A DNA stretch of 15,782 bases from an uncultured Verrucomicrobiota bacterium (GTDB lineage Bacteria; Verrucomicrobiota; Verrucomicrobiia; Limisphaerales; UBA9464), in the NCBI GenBank assembly GCA_903864375.1, contig CAIPFS010000195.1, forward strand, positions 1 to 15,782, in the 5' to 3' direction. Under the pieces are notes generated by a model. It worked only from the letters and a program-made list of their open reading frames with translations, was not told where the DNA came from and did no database searches. The translations under genes were made by a program, and so were the position numbers. Below, piece after piece: positions 7,025 through 14,528 of this stretch. Each line of letters starts with the position of its first letter. Position 1 is the stretch's first letter.

Positions 7025-8338
7025 ATGTCACAAACTTCCTCTCTTACGAGGCGAATAAAGTGCCGGCCCGAAAACGGCTATCAGCGGGATTTTGGATATT
7101 GGGGCCTGACCTGGCGCGTCGGATGGTTTGTGGGGATTTTCGCAGGCTGGGCTCTTCTACTGGTGGGGCTGTCCCCGGCATTGGCATCCCCTCCCGAACC
7201 GACGCCTCATGGAGCCCTGGTTCCCTGGGACCTGGGAGTCCTCTTCACGGCCCCTCAATGGCAAAGAATTGAGCGTCCCAAGGTGGAGGGTGTCACCCCC
7301 CTGTTTTTCGAGGGACTTCCATTCCAGGGTTATCCCACACGGGTGTTTGCCTGGATGGGTATTCCCACCTCAGCCACGAACGGGCGGGTTCCTGCGATGG
7401 TCCTGGTCCACGGTGGAGGTGGCACGGCATTTGAGGAATGGGTGAGGCTCTGGGTCGGACGGGGATATGCCGCCATCGCCATGGACACCTGTGGTCAGGT
7501 GCCGATTGGCAACTATGGGCAGTATGTCCACGATTCCCAAGGGGGACCTCCCGGTTGGGGTGGCTTTGACCAAATCACCTGGCCGACGACCAATCAATGG
7601 CCCTACCACGCCGTGGCTGACGTGATTTTATCCCATTCGCTCCTTCGGTCCCTGCCGGAGGTCGATCCAGAGCGCATCGGTATCACCGGCATTTCCTGGG
7701 GCGGGTACCTGACCTGCCTGGCTGCGGGATTGGATCCGCGCTTCAAGCTGGCGGTGCCCGTCTATGGCTGCGGTTTTTACCGGGAAACTGCGTTTGAGAG
7801 GGACATCGAACCGTTGGGACCCGAACTGGCGGGACAATGGGTTAACGCCTGGGATCCGGCCACGGTCCTGAGTGATGCGGCGATGCCTTTTCTCTGGGTG
7901 ACTGGCAGCAACGATTTTGCCTACACGATGAACGCACTTCAGAAATCTTATCGATTGCCCCGGGGTTCCCGCACCCTATGCCTCCGCCTTCGGATGCCCC
8001 ACGCTCACGGCGGAGCCGGGGAGAATCCAGTGGAAATCCAGGCATTTGCCGACAGCATCCTGCGCGAAGGCCGGCCCCTGCCTTCGGTCACCAGAACCGG
8101 TCGCGAGGGCCATCAAGTCTGGGCCACCTTCTCCAACCCAACCTCGGTTGTTCGTGCCGAATTGAATCTAACCCGGGACCACGGACGCTGGCAGGACCGC
8201 CAATGGGAGGCGATTCCGGCGGCAGTGAACCAGAATCGCGTCAGCGCAAAACTCCCCGACGGTGCCCGGGTTTTCTATTTCAATCTCTATGACGACCGCG
8301 GCTGTGTGGTGAGTACCGAGCACGAAGAGTTGGAGTAG
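7025..8338 (+). CDS. Secreted alpha/beta hydrolase, acetylxylan-esterase (CE7-like) type
   Basis: A 437-residue exported hydrolase. A signal sequence lies unusually deep, at residues ~30-54 (WFVGIFAGWALLLVGLSPALA), after 27 polar residues. The catalytic elbow is GISWGG at 222-227 with nucleophile S224. D297 (GSNDF) and H326 or H328 (MPHAHGG) fit the acid and base of the triad. The segment VLVHGGGGTAFEEW forms the oxyanion region. Relatives in PVC bacteria are annotated as acetylxylan esterase or prolyl-oligopeptidase-like hydrolases acting on plant polysaccharides; the exact substrate cannot be read here. The last ~90 residues form a beta-rich tail with VFYFNLYDDRGCVVSTEHEE, typical of that group. 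The ATG at 7025 lacks a Shine-Dalgarno site and lies 4 bases from a divergent start. A CTG at 7106 would give a standard signal peptide. Confidence 0.78.
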   Translation: MSQTSSLTRRIKCRPENGYQRDFGYWGLTWRVGWFVGIFAGWALLLVGLSPALASPPEPTPHGALVPWDLGVLFTAPQWQRIERPKVEGVTPLFFEGLPFQGYPTRVFAWMGIPTSATNGRVPAMVLVHGGGGTAFEEWVRLWVGRGYAAIAMDTCGQVPIGNYGQYVHDSQGGPPGWGGFDQITWPTTNQWPYHAVADVILSHSLLRSLPEVDPERIGITGISWGGYLTCLAAGLDPRFKLAVPVYGCGFYRETAFERDIEPLGPELAGQWVNAWDPATVLSDAAMPFLWVTGSNDFAYTMNALQKSYRLPRGSRTLCLRLRMPHAHGGAGENPVEIQAFADSILREGRPLPSVTRTGREGHQVWATFSNPTSVVRAELNLTRDHGRWQDRQWEAIPAAVNQNRVSAKLPDGARVFYFNLYDDRGCVVSTEHEELE

Positions 8339-8404
8339 GGTGATGGGGGCTTCGTATTCACCAAGGGGTTTGCCCTTTCATCCGGTTGCCATCAGCCTTG
8401 GCGG
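8339..8404. other. Intergenic gap with nested inverted repeats
   Basis: The 66 bases between the esterase and the DUF4239 gene contain an outer inverted repeat, TGATGG at 8341-8346 with CCATCA at 8389-8394. Inside it lies a small hairpin, AAGGG at 8363-8367 with CCCTT at 8373-8377. There is no long T run after it, so it would be at best a weak terminator. It could instead lower translation of the downstream gene, whose start lies 10 bases after the outer arm. Confidence 0.3.
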
Positions 8405-9181
8405 ATGAGCCAAGCGATGATTGCGATCGTCTCATTTCTGCTGCTGGCAACTGCCGTGCTGGTGCTGATCGAATTGGGTCGCCGGGCCGGCATGCGCCGA
8501 CGGTTGAAGGACGAGGAGGCTGCACGGGCCGGATTGGGTGCCCTGGAAGGAGCGATTTTCGGCCTGATGGGCCTGCTCGTGGCCTTCACCTTTTCAGGGG
8601 CCGCCTCCCGGTTTGATACGCGCCGGTCTCTGATTGTCCAGGAAGCCAATTCGATAGGTACCGCCTGGCTGCGACTCGACCTGCTCCGTCCGACCGCGCA
8701 ACCACCACTTCGAAGGTTGTTTCGCGACTACGTCGAATTCCGGCTCGTCATGTACGCTCCAACAAACACGCCGGAGACGCGGGCCCTGCACCACAGTCAA
8801 TTGGGCCTGCTGCAAAGCAACATCTGGGCTCTGGCCGTCCCAGCCGCCAAGGAGGCCGTGGACTCCTCCGCCCCGGCCCTGCTTCTTCCCGCACTCAATG
8901 ACATGTTTGACATCACCTCGACCCGGAGCGCCGCCGCGCGATTTCATCCGCCGCACATCATCTATCTGATGCTCATTCTGCTCCTCCTGACGTCCTCATT
9001 GATTGCCGGTCATGGGCTGGCCGGGGGGAGAAGCCGAAGTTGGATTCATATGATCAGTTTTGCGGTGATCATGTCAGCCACGGTCTGGCTAATCATTGAC
9101 CTGGAGTATCCACGAATCGGCCTGCTTCGAATCGAACCAGCGGATCGGGTCCTTGCGGACCTGCGAGCGACGATGCAGTAA
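8405..9181 (+). CDS. DUF4239 (bestrophin-like) membrane protein
   Basis: A 258-residue integral membrane protein with four predicted hydrophobic segments: ~4-24, ~46-66, ~183-203 and ~215-232. The conserved core FGLMGLLVAFTFSGAASRFD (52-71), followed by RRSLIVQEANSIGTAWLRLD (73-92), is the hallmark of DUF4239, often labelled 'bestrophin-like'. By analogy such proteins might form ion channels, but I know of no function established for bacterial DUF4239. The soluble middle (~95-180) is helical in character, between membrane segments 2 and 3. The ATG at 8405 follows GGCGG with no spacing, and a second in-frame ATG at 8417 is possible. The gene may be transcribed with the esterase upstream, though the gap holds inverted repeats. 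It converges with topB. Confidence 0.8.
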   Translation: MSQAMIAIVSFLLLATAVLVLIELGRRAGMRRRLKDEEAARAGLGALEGAIFGLMGLLVAFTFSGAASRFDTRRSLIVQEANSIGTAWLRLDLLRPTAQPPLRRLFRDYVEFRLVMYAPTNTPETRALHHSQLGLLQSNIWALAVPAAKEAVDSSAPALLLPALNDMFDITSTRSAAARFHPPHIIYLMLILLLLTSSLIAGHGLAGGRSRSWIHMISFAVIMSATVWLIIDLEYPRIGLLRIEPADRVLADLRATMQ

Positions 9182-9273
9182 CAGTCCTGCGGACGGCCCA
9201 TTAGCTTCGGTCCTGCGGAATCAGCCTGGTTTGGACCGCCGCGGCTCAGCAGAAGCTTCGCCCTACCAACGTT
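9182..9273. repeat. Convergent intergenic region with direct and inverted repeats; possible terminator
   Basis: These 92 bases lie between the convergent DUF4239 and topB stop codons. GTCCTGCGGA occurs twice, at 9184-9193 and 9210-9219. CGGTCC at 9208-9213 can pair with GGACCG at 9233-9238 (6 bp). GTCC-TGC-GGAC at 9184-9194 makes a tiny hairpin, and there is a GAAGCTTC palindrome near 9252-9259. No T run follows in either direction, so intrinsic termination would be weak. The layout looks like a degenerate, possibly dispersed, intergenic repeat. Confidence 0.4.
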
Positions 9274-12096
9274 TTAATCGCGCGGCGGGAATTCGAACTC
9301 CACCTTTCCTTTTTCACCCAGGATCAGATGGGCTGAAAAGGATTTGCCCGCACGGCTCACAAACTGGGTCAGCACGTCGGTCCGACCATCGGCCAGCAGC
9401 TTCCGGACCTGTTCCACCGATACCGGTTGCTCCAGGATGGTCTTGCCGCACTTGAAGGTGCACTTCCTGGTCTCCGCCTGGGATCGTTCACAAACATAGG
9501 CGTTGGGTCCCTCATAAACGGCTTTGCCGCATTTGGGGCATTTGCCCAGCGAGGTCTGCCCTGTGAAGTCCAGTTTCACCTCCGGTTCAGCGGAGGTGCC
9601 TGCTGTCCCCCGCCCTTTTTTCCCGGCCGCCTTCTTTTCCCGTGGAGGGAATTCAAAGCTCACTTTTTTGTCCTTCAGGACCATGAAGGCCTCGAATTTG
9701 CGGTTGGTCTTCTTGGAGACAAAGCCCTTGAGCAGGTCGGTCTTTCCCTCGGTCAGGAGCTTCGCAAACTGAACCCGATCTATGGGTTGTTGCAGAATGA
9801 GACTGCCGCTGCGGAAATCGCAGGTTTTACCGGGGCCCAACGATTTCTCGCAGACGTAGTTGGATCCGTGCTCGAAGACCCGCGCCTGACATTTGGGACA
9901 GGCGCCGAGCGGCTCCTTGCCGGTAAAGTCGGGGGCCTCCGTGGCCTCGCCTTCCTTGGATTCCTCCCCAAAATCGAACCGGGCCTCGAAGGCCTCGTTC
10001 AACTTCATCACCGCGGCAAAGGGGAATCCCTGCTTGGACCGGAACCCCTGCAACGGACCCACCTGCCGATCCCGGATCAGGGTCTCGACTTCGGATGGCT
10101 CAAACATGCGGCCGGAGATGACCTTGCGGATGGCAAAGTCGCATTTCAGGCATTTGAACTCGCGGAAGCGTTCATGGACCTCGCCTCCACACTTGGGACA
10201 GGGGGTGGCCAGGACGCCAAAGTCCCCGGGAATGGTGTCGTGCTCGAAGCTCTTGGCCTTGGCGACAATCTCACTGGTGAAGCGCCGGGTCTCCTCCATG
10301 AACTGGGCGCGCGGCAGCTGACCACGCTCCATCTTCTTGAGCTGGAATTCCCATTCACCGGTCAGCTCAGGCCGGGTCAGCTCATTGACGCCCAGGCCGC
10401 GCAGCAACTGCATGAGGGAGAGGGCCTTGGATGTCGCCTGGAGTTCACGCCCGAGCCGATGCAGGTATTGCTCGTCAATCAGGCCTTCAATGATGGAGGC
10501 GCGCGTTGCCGGGGTACCCAATCCCCGTTCGGCCATGGCCTCTCGAAGTTCGTCGTCCTCGACCAGTTTACCGGCACCCTCCATGGCCCCCAGCAGGGTG
10601 GCTTCATTGAAGCGGGCGGGCGGCTTGGTCTGGCTGCTCTTGACCTCGACCGCAGTGGTTTCGACCTGCTCGCCGGCCTTGACCGGCGTCAGGCTGGGGG
10701 ACGCGTCATCGCCCAGGGCTTCCCGCCCGTAAACTTCAAGCCAGCCGGGTTTGACCAGCACCTTGCCCACGCTCTTGAACGGCTCCCCCTCCACCCGGGT
10801 GATCCGGACGGTTTCAAGAAACTCGGCTGCGGGATAAAAGACCGCCAGAAAGCGGCGGGTGACCATGTCGAAAATCTTCTGTTCGACCTCGCTCAATTTG
10901 TCGGGGGCGACCCCGGTGGGGATGATGGCGAAGTGGTCGCTGACCTTGGCGTTGTTGAAAATCCGCTTGTTGGGCCGCACCCAGCCTTCTCCCAGAATCC
11001 TGCCGGCGAACGGGCTGTAGGCCGTTCCACTGAACGACTCCATGGTCTTCCGCACGGTGCCCACATAGTCCTCGGGCAGGTGGCGGCTGTCGGTTCGGGG
11101 ATAGGTCAGCACCTTTTGTCGCTCATACAAGGCCTGGGCAATGGACAGGGTGGTCTTGGCGCTGAAGCCAAAGCGCCCGTTGGCCTCCCGCTGGAGGGTG
11201 GTCAGATCAAACAGCAGGGGCGACATCTGGGTGGCCGCCTTGCTTTCCTCGGTGACGATGCCCGGCTTTCTGAGGCACCGGTCCCGGATGTGCTCCGCCC
11301 GGGCGCGCTCCCAGATCCGTTCCGCCTTGAGGTCGCCGTCAGCGTCCTTCCCGTCGGACTTCCGGAACGATTCGTCGAACCAGCGTCCGGGATAGCTGCC
11401 GGACTCCGCCTGGAAGGTGCCCAAAACCTCCCAATAATCGCGGCTGACGAACTTTCGAATCTTTTCCTCGCGTTCGACCACAATCGCCAGGGTCGGCGTC
11501 TGCACCCGCCCCACGGTGGTCAGGTAAAACCCTCCCGACTTGTTGTTGAAGGCCGTCATGGCCCGGGTGCCATTGATGCCAACCATCCAGTCGGCCTCGG
11601 ATCGGCAGCGGGAGGCATCGGCCAGGGGGAGCAGCTCCTCGTCGGTCCGCAGGTGGTCGAAGCCGTCGCGGATGGCGGACGCCGTCATCGATTGCAACCA
11701 CAGCCTCTGGACCGGTAGCCTGGATCCGGAATAGGCCACGATATTGCGGAAGATGAGTTCCCCCTCGCGTCCGGCGTCGCAGGCGTTGATCAGGGCGCTG
11801 ACGTCCTTGCGTTTGACCAGCTTGAGGAGGGTCTTGAGTCGGTTTTCACTCTTCTCGATGGGCGACAGACCAAATCGGGGTGGCAGGTGCGGCAGATGAC
11901 CAAAGGTCCACTTGCCCTTGCTGATCTCAAATTCGTCGGGCACCACCAGCTCGAGGAGATGTCCCACGGCCGACGACAGCACATAGCGGTCGCTCTCGAA
12001 GAAATCACCGGATTTATCCTTGGTGAATCCACCGAGCGCCTTCGCAATGTCAGCCGAAACTGACGGCTTTTCCGCAATGATGAGCGCCTTTCCCAT
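9274..12096 (-). CDS. topB: DNA topoisomerase III with three C-terminal zinc/Crpt modules
   Basis: A 940-residue type IA topoisomerase that cuts and passes single DNA strands, acting in decatenation and recombination intermediates. The Toprim domain opens with MGKALIIAEKPSVSADIAKA and carries D107AGREGE113 for metal binding. The catalytic tyrosine is Y332 in LTYPRTDSRHLP. The central domain has GRVQTPTLAIVVERE (196-210). After about residue 620 come three tandem modules, each with a CPKC zinc ribbon and then a ~50-residue repeat (Toprim_Crpt type). These make it much longer than E. coli TopB (~650). The start is the ATG at 12094-12096, where the family sequence begins. An in-frame ATG at 12189 would add 31 residues unlike the family. 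No strong Shine-Dalgarno site is seen. The gap to ychF is 132 bases, so topB probably has its own promoter. Confidence 0.93.
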   Translation of the reverse strand: MGKALIIAEKPSVSADIAKALGGFTKDKSGDFFESDRYVLSSAVGHLLELVVPDEFEISKGKWTFGHLPHLPPRFGLSPIEKSENRLKTLLKLVKRKDVSALINACDAGREGELIFRNIVAYSGSRLPVQRLWLQSMTASAIRDGFDHLRTDEELLPLADASRCRSEADWMVGINGTRAMTAFNNKSGGFYLTTVGRVQTPTLAIVVEREEKIRKFVSRDYWEVLGTFQAESGSYPGRWFDESFRKSDGKDADGDLKAERIWERARAEHIRDRCLRKPGIVTEESKAATQMSPLLFDLTTLQREANGRFGFSAKTTLSIAQALYERQKVLTYPRTDSRHLPEDYVGTVRKTMESFSGTAYSPFAGRILGEGWVRPNKRIFNNAKVSDHFAIIPTGVAPDKLSEVEQKIFDMVTRRFLAVFYPAAEFLETVRITRVEGEPFKSVGKVLVKPGWLEVYGREALGDDASPSLTPVKAGEQVETTAVEVKSSQTKPPARFNEATLLGAMEGAGKLVEDDELREAMAERGLGTPATRASIIEGLIDEQYLHRLGRELQATSKALSLMQLLRGLGVNELTRPELTGEWEFQLKKMERGQLPRAQFMEETRRFTSEIVAKAKSFEHDTIPGDFGVLATPCPKCGGEVHERFREFKCLKCDFAIRKVISGRMFEPSEVETLIRDRQVGPLQGFRSKQGFPFAAVMKLNEAFEARFDFGEESKEGEATEAPDFTGKEPLGACPKCQARVFEHGSNYVCEKSLGPGKTCDFRSGSLILQQPIDRVQFAKLLTEGKTDLLKGFVSKKTNRKFEAFMVLKDKKVSFEFPPREKKAAGKKGRGTAGTSAEPEVKLDFTGQTSLGKCPKCGKAVYEGPNAYVCERSQAETRKCTFKCGKTILEQPVSVEQVRKLLADGRTDVLTQFVSRAGKSFSAHLILGEKGKVEFEFPPRD
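9277..10210 (-). repeat. Three tandem zinc-ribbon + Crpt modules encoded in the topB 3' end
   Basis: The module is present at approximately 9960-10210, 9640-9909 and 9277-9549. Each copy starts with CPKC (CPKCGGEV, CPKCQARV, CPKCGKAV) and a second Cys pair. A segment of the form 'I..P....QV..LL..G.TD.L..FVS' follows, ending in an F-x-F-P-P-R type tail. Copies 2 and 3 share EGKTDLL/DGRTDVL and end in FEFPPR. Copy 1 is the most diverged (DRQVGPLQGFRSK, ending RFDFGEE). This is internal duplication of a protein module, not a DNA-level satellite. Boundaries are approximate. Confidence 0.8.
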
Positions 12097-12228
12097 ATGA
12101 CGACTGCGCGGACGTGTAGCTGTGCCGGGAGCTTTGGTGCAAGCGTTTGTTGCGTCTAAAATCGATGACCGGACCGCCGGGGTGCCCAAAATGGGTCATT
12201 CCCGCCCCCTCCGGACGACGCCTCCCGA
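12097..12228 (-). promoter_or_regulatory. ychF–topB intergenic region, likely topB promoter
   Basis: These 132 bases lie between the ychF stop codon and the topB start, both on the minus strand. On that strand a TTGCAC hexamer is followed 17 bases later by CTACAC, a weak -35/-10 resemblance about 30 bases before the topB start. Closer to ychF, CCCATTTTGGG (12185-12195, minus strand) can fold into a 4-bp hairpin with a 3-base loop. Neither signal is strong, and no small gene is supported here. Confidence 0.3.
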
Positions 12229-13332
12229 CTAAACGTTGAACTTGAAGAGCAGGACATCACCATCCTGCACCACATACTCCTTTCCTTCCATCCGGTAGAG
12301 CCCCTTTTCGCGGGCAACCGCCACTGAACCGCACTTGACCAGGTCGGCGTAAGCCACGGTTTCCGCCTTGATGAAGCCCCGCTCGAAATCGGAGTGAATG
12401 ACGCCGGCGGCCTTGGGAGCCGTGTCGCCCAAATGAATCGTCCAGGCTCGAACCTCCTTTTCACCAGCGGTGAAATAGGTCCTCAAGCCCAGCAACTGGT
12501 AGGTCGCCTTGATGAGCTGGCCGACACCGGATTCCTTGACCCCCAGTTCGGCGAGAAACATTTTGGCTTCATCCTCCGCCAGATCGACCAGATCGCTCTC
12601 GATCTGCGCCGAAATCACGACGGCTTCGCAGGCCAGATGCTGACCGACGTAGTCGCGGACCTTCCGGACATAGGGATTCTGGTCGGCGGTGGCCAGGTCT
12701 CCCTCCTTGACGTTACAGGCAAAGACCGTCGGTTTGTCGCTCAACAAAAAGAAGGGGCGGGCCAGTGCTTTTTCCTCGGGACTGAGGTCCAGGGTGATGC
12801 CCGGTTTTCCGGCATCGAGATGCGGCTCCAGTTTGGCGAGCACGGAGTCTTCGGCCACCGCTGCCTTTTCACCCCGTTTGACCTCCTTGGCGATCCGTTC
12901 CCGGCGCTTTCGCACGACATCGAGATCGGCCAGGATCAATTCCATGGTGATGACTTCGATGTCCCGGACCGGGTCCACGGATCCACTGACGTGGTGAATA
13001 TCGGCGTCCTCGAAACAGCGCACCACCTGGACGATGGCGTCGACTTCGCGGATATGACTGAGGAACTTGTTGCCCAGGCCTTCACCGGAGGCAGCTCCGG
13101 CGACCAGACCGGCGATATCCACGAATTCGATGGCGGCGGGAATGATGACGGAAGTCTTGGCGATTCTGGACAGGACCTCCATGCGATCGTCCGGAACGGT
13201 GACGACACCGACATTCGGGTCGATGGTGCAGAACGGGTAGTTGGCCGCCTGAGCCTTCCGCGTCCGGGTCACGGCATTGAACAGGGTGGATTTGCCAACG
13301 TTGGGCAGTCCGACGATTCCAGCTTTGAGCAT
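12229..13332 (-). CDS. ychF: YchF/OLA1-type translation-associated ATPase
   Basis: A 367-residue YchF, the near-universal Obg-family P-loop protein that binds ribosomes and prefers ATP; the family is usually ~363 residues. The G1 loop is GLPNVGKST at 8-16 and G3 is DIAGLV at 72-77. The G4 position is NVKE (207-210), the change from NKxD that marks the ATP preference of this family. A coiled-coil helical insert lies at ~130-165. The C-terminal TGS domain (~283-366) ends with EYVVQDGDVLLFKFNV. The start is the ATG at 13330-13332, where the family sequence MLKAGIVGLPNVGKS begins; an upstream in-frame ATG at 13413 would overlap the preceding gene and lacks family sequence. There is no clear Shine-Dalgarno site. 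It lies 77 bases after the DUF2752 stop, beyond a hairpin. Confidence 0.95.
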   Translation of the reverse strand: MLKAGIVGLPNVGKSTLFNAVTRTRKAQAANYPFCTIDPNVGVVTVPDDRMEVLSRIAKTSVIIPAAIEFVDIAGLVAGAASGEGLGNKFLSHIREVDAIVQVVRCFEDADIHHVSGSVDPVRDIEVITMELILADLDVVRKRRERIAKEVKRGEKAAVAEDSVLAKLEPHLDAGKPGITLDLSPEEKALARPFFLLSDKPTVFACNVKEGDLATADQNPYVRKVRDYVGQHLACEAVVISAQIESDLVDLAEDEAKMFLAELGVKESGVGQLIKATYQLLGLRTYFTAGEKEVRAWTIHLGDTAPKAAGVIHSDFERGFIKAETVAYADLVKCGSVAVAREKGLYRMEGKEYVVQDGDVLLFKFNV

Positions 13333-13397
13333 AACGAGGGCCGGAGCATGGCGGCTACTGCCATCCGGGCAAGGCGGAAGCGGACGAGATTCAAATG

Positions 13398-13421
13398 AAC
13401 TGGGGTGGATCAACCCCAGTT
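13398..13421 (-). terminator. Hairpin overlapping the DUF2752 stop codon
   Basis: AACTGGGGT at 13398-13406 and ACCCCAGTT at 13413-13421 are a perfect 9-bp inverted repeat around a 6-base loop. On the minus strand the first arm is formed by the last three codons of the DUF2752 gene (Asn-Trp-Gly), and the stop codon sits in the loop. The bases after the second arm are CATTTGAATC, not a T run. It may therefore act as a Rho-independent-like pause, an mRNA-end stabiliser, or not at all. Confidence 0.45.
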
Positions 13422-13844
13422 TCGCACGACACCAAAGGCGGCAACCATCCCTCCCGCAGCCAGCCAGCCCCAGCGTGGGAGGTGGGGTAGAGGCCCCCAG
13501 CGCCCGGTGGTCCGACCCAGTACTTCACGGGCGGCCAGCCATGCCACCACCGGCAACAGGACGATGGTCAGGGGGTTGTACTGCCAGGCCTCCGCCACAT
13601 GGCCGTGCAACAGGGCGTGAGCGGCACGTGTGCCACCGCAGCCGGGGCATTTCCAGCCGGTCAGCTCATGAAAAGCGCACCGGGGATAAAAAAACTGGCC
13701 GGACGGTTCAAATCGCCAAAGGACGACCAGCGTGAGGACGAGTAAGCCCCCGGCGATTGCCCCCGCCCACGCGGGCAACGCCGGTCCGGGGTGCGGGCGG
13801 GCGGGGTGTAGGACGGGACGTAGAACGGGTGGGACCGGACTCAT
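13410..13844 (-). CDS. DUF2752 small membrane protein
   Basis: A 144-residue protein with the DUF2752 signature FYPRCAFHELTGWKCPGCGG (52-71): C56, then C66-P-x-C69-G-G, then TRAAHALLHGH. This region usually sits at a membrane interface. Hydrophobic segments lie at ~25-44, ~91-105 and ~125-141. The function of DUF2752 is unknown; the cysteine pair could bind a metal or undergo redox change, which is inference. GTG at 13847 and ATG at 13844 are adjacent in frame; I prefer the ATG because GAGG lies 7 bases upstream of it. That site is inside the end of the upstream GYF_2 gene, only 9 bases away, so the two are probably translated from one message. Its last codons form one arm of a hairpin. Confidence 0.8.
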   Translation of the reverse strand: MSPVPPVLRPVLHPARPHPGPALPAWAGAIAGGLLVLTLVVLWRFEPSGQFFYPRCAFHELTGWKCPGCGGTRAAHALLHGHVAEAWQYNPLTIVLLPVVAWLAAREVLGRTTGRWGPLPHLPRWGWLAAGGMVAAFGVVRNWG

Positions 13845-13853
13845 CACCGTTCC

Positions 13854-14525
13854 TCATCGGTAATGCCGTGCGATGGATGGCCGGGTCAGGAGGGTGAGGG
13901 CCCAGATGCCCAGCGGAATTCCGATACAGCAGCAACAGCCACCGATGCACGGGATCAGGGCAAGGATCGATCCGACAATGGCGAGGCTTCGGGAGCCCAG
14001 GCGTTTCATTTCGATGGCCCCCCAGAGCACCAGGACGGCAATGGCGATGCTCAACAGGGAGTCGGCATAGTTCACTCCCTTGGGCAGGTTCATCAATCCC
14101 TGCATGAATTTGGCGACTTCTGGCGGCATTCCCTCCGTGGAGTAGCCGGACTGGAGAAAGAGCGTATTCCATTGCGCACCGACATTGGCCGACAGGAGTT
14201 TGAGGAAATCGGCCAGCAGGGATAATCCGCCGTAGACAGCGAGAAGGATGGCGGGAATTTCAACGGCCGCCCGGGCCTCAGCCACACCGCCTTCCAGGGG
14301 CCTCCCTTCGCGCCCCGGGGGAGGCGGCATCAGCGGCGGCGGAGTCTCGACGGCCTGAAGGAGTGCAGAAAACTCGGGGTGACCGCCCAGTGGACGCCAT
14401 TCGGTTTCACCCTCCTTGAAGACCAGGGAGGCCCGTTCGAGGCGCCGTTCACGAATCCATTGTGCGATTTTATCCGCGTCAACGGGTCCGTATTCCAAAC
14501 CATCGCCACCTCGAATTCGGTACAT
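13854..14525 (-). CDS. GYF_2-domain membrane protein with a CCCC motif
   Basis: A 223-residue protein. Residues 1-55 form a GYF_2 domain: MYRIRGGDGLEYGPVDADKI, then WIRERRLERASLVF and TEWRPL. A proline-rich linker (62-70) leads to a membrane part with hydrophobic segments at ~88-111, ~156-171 and ~180-213. The last contains a remarkable run, CIGGCCCCIGIPLGIW (193-208). Such cysteine clusters beside a membrane resemble those of small DUF4190/CD225-like bacterial proteins, but I do not claim homology. Function unknown; GYF_2 domains are thought to mediate protein contacts on the cytoplasmic side. The ATG at 14525 is 3 bases after the POT transporter stop, and GGAA 10 bases upstream is a modest ribosome site. 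DUF2752 follows after 9 bases. The first gene of the window also begins with a GYF_2-like domain. Confidence 0.75.
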   Translation of the reverse strand: MYRIRGGDGLEYGPVDADKIAQWIRERRLERASLVFKEGETEWRPLGGHPEFSALLQAVETPPPLMPPPPGREGRPLEGGVAEARAAVEIPAILLAVYGGLSLLADFLKLLSANVGAQWNTLFLQSGYSTEGMPPEVAKFMQGLMNLPKGVNYADSLLSIAIAVLVLWGAIEMKRLGSRSLAIVGSILALIPCIGGCCCCIGIPLGIWALTLLTRPSIARHYR

Positions 14526-14528
14526 AAG

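Noticed and set aside
9427..11718. A 763-codon open frame on the plus strand, opposite topB
   Set aside because: It lies wholly antisense to a certain topoisomerase gene, its translation is low-complexity (Gly/Leu/Gln-rich) with no recognisable motif, and long antisense frames are expected in GC-rich codon-biased genes.
12097..12189. An N-terminal extension of 31 residues on TopB
   Set aside because: The extension is low-complexity and absent from the family. The conserved topoisomerase III N-terminus starts exactly at the internal ATG at 12096.
12394..13398. A 334-codon open frame on the plus strand, opposite ychF
   Set aside because: It is an antisense shadow of ychF with no family motif or ribosome site.
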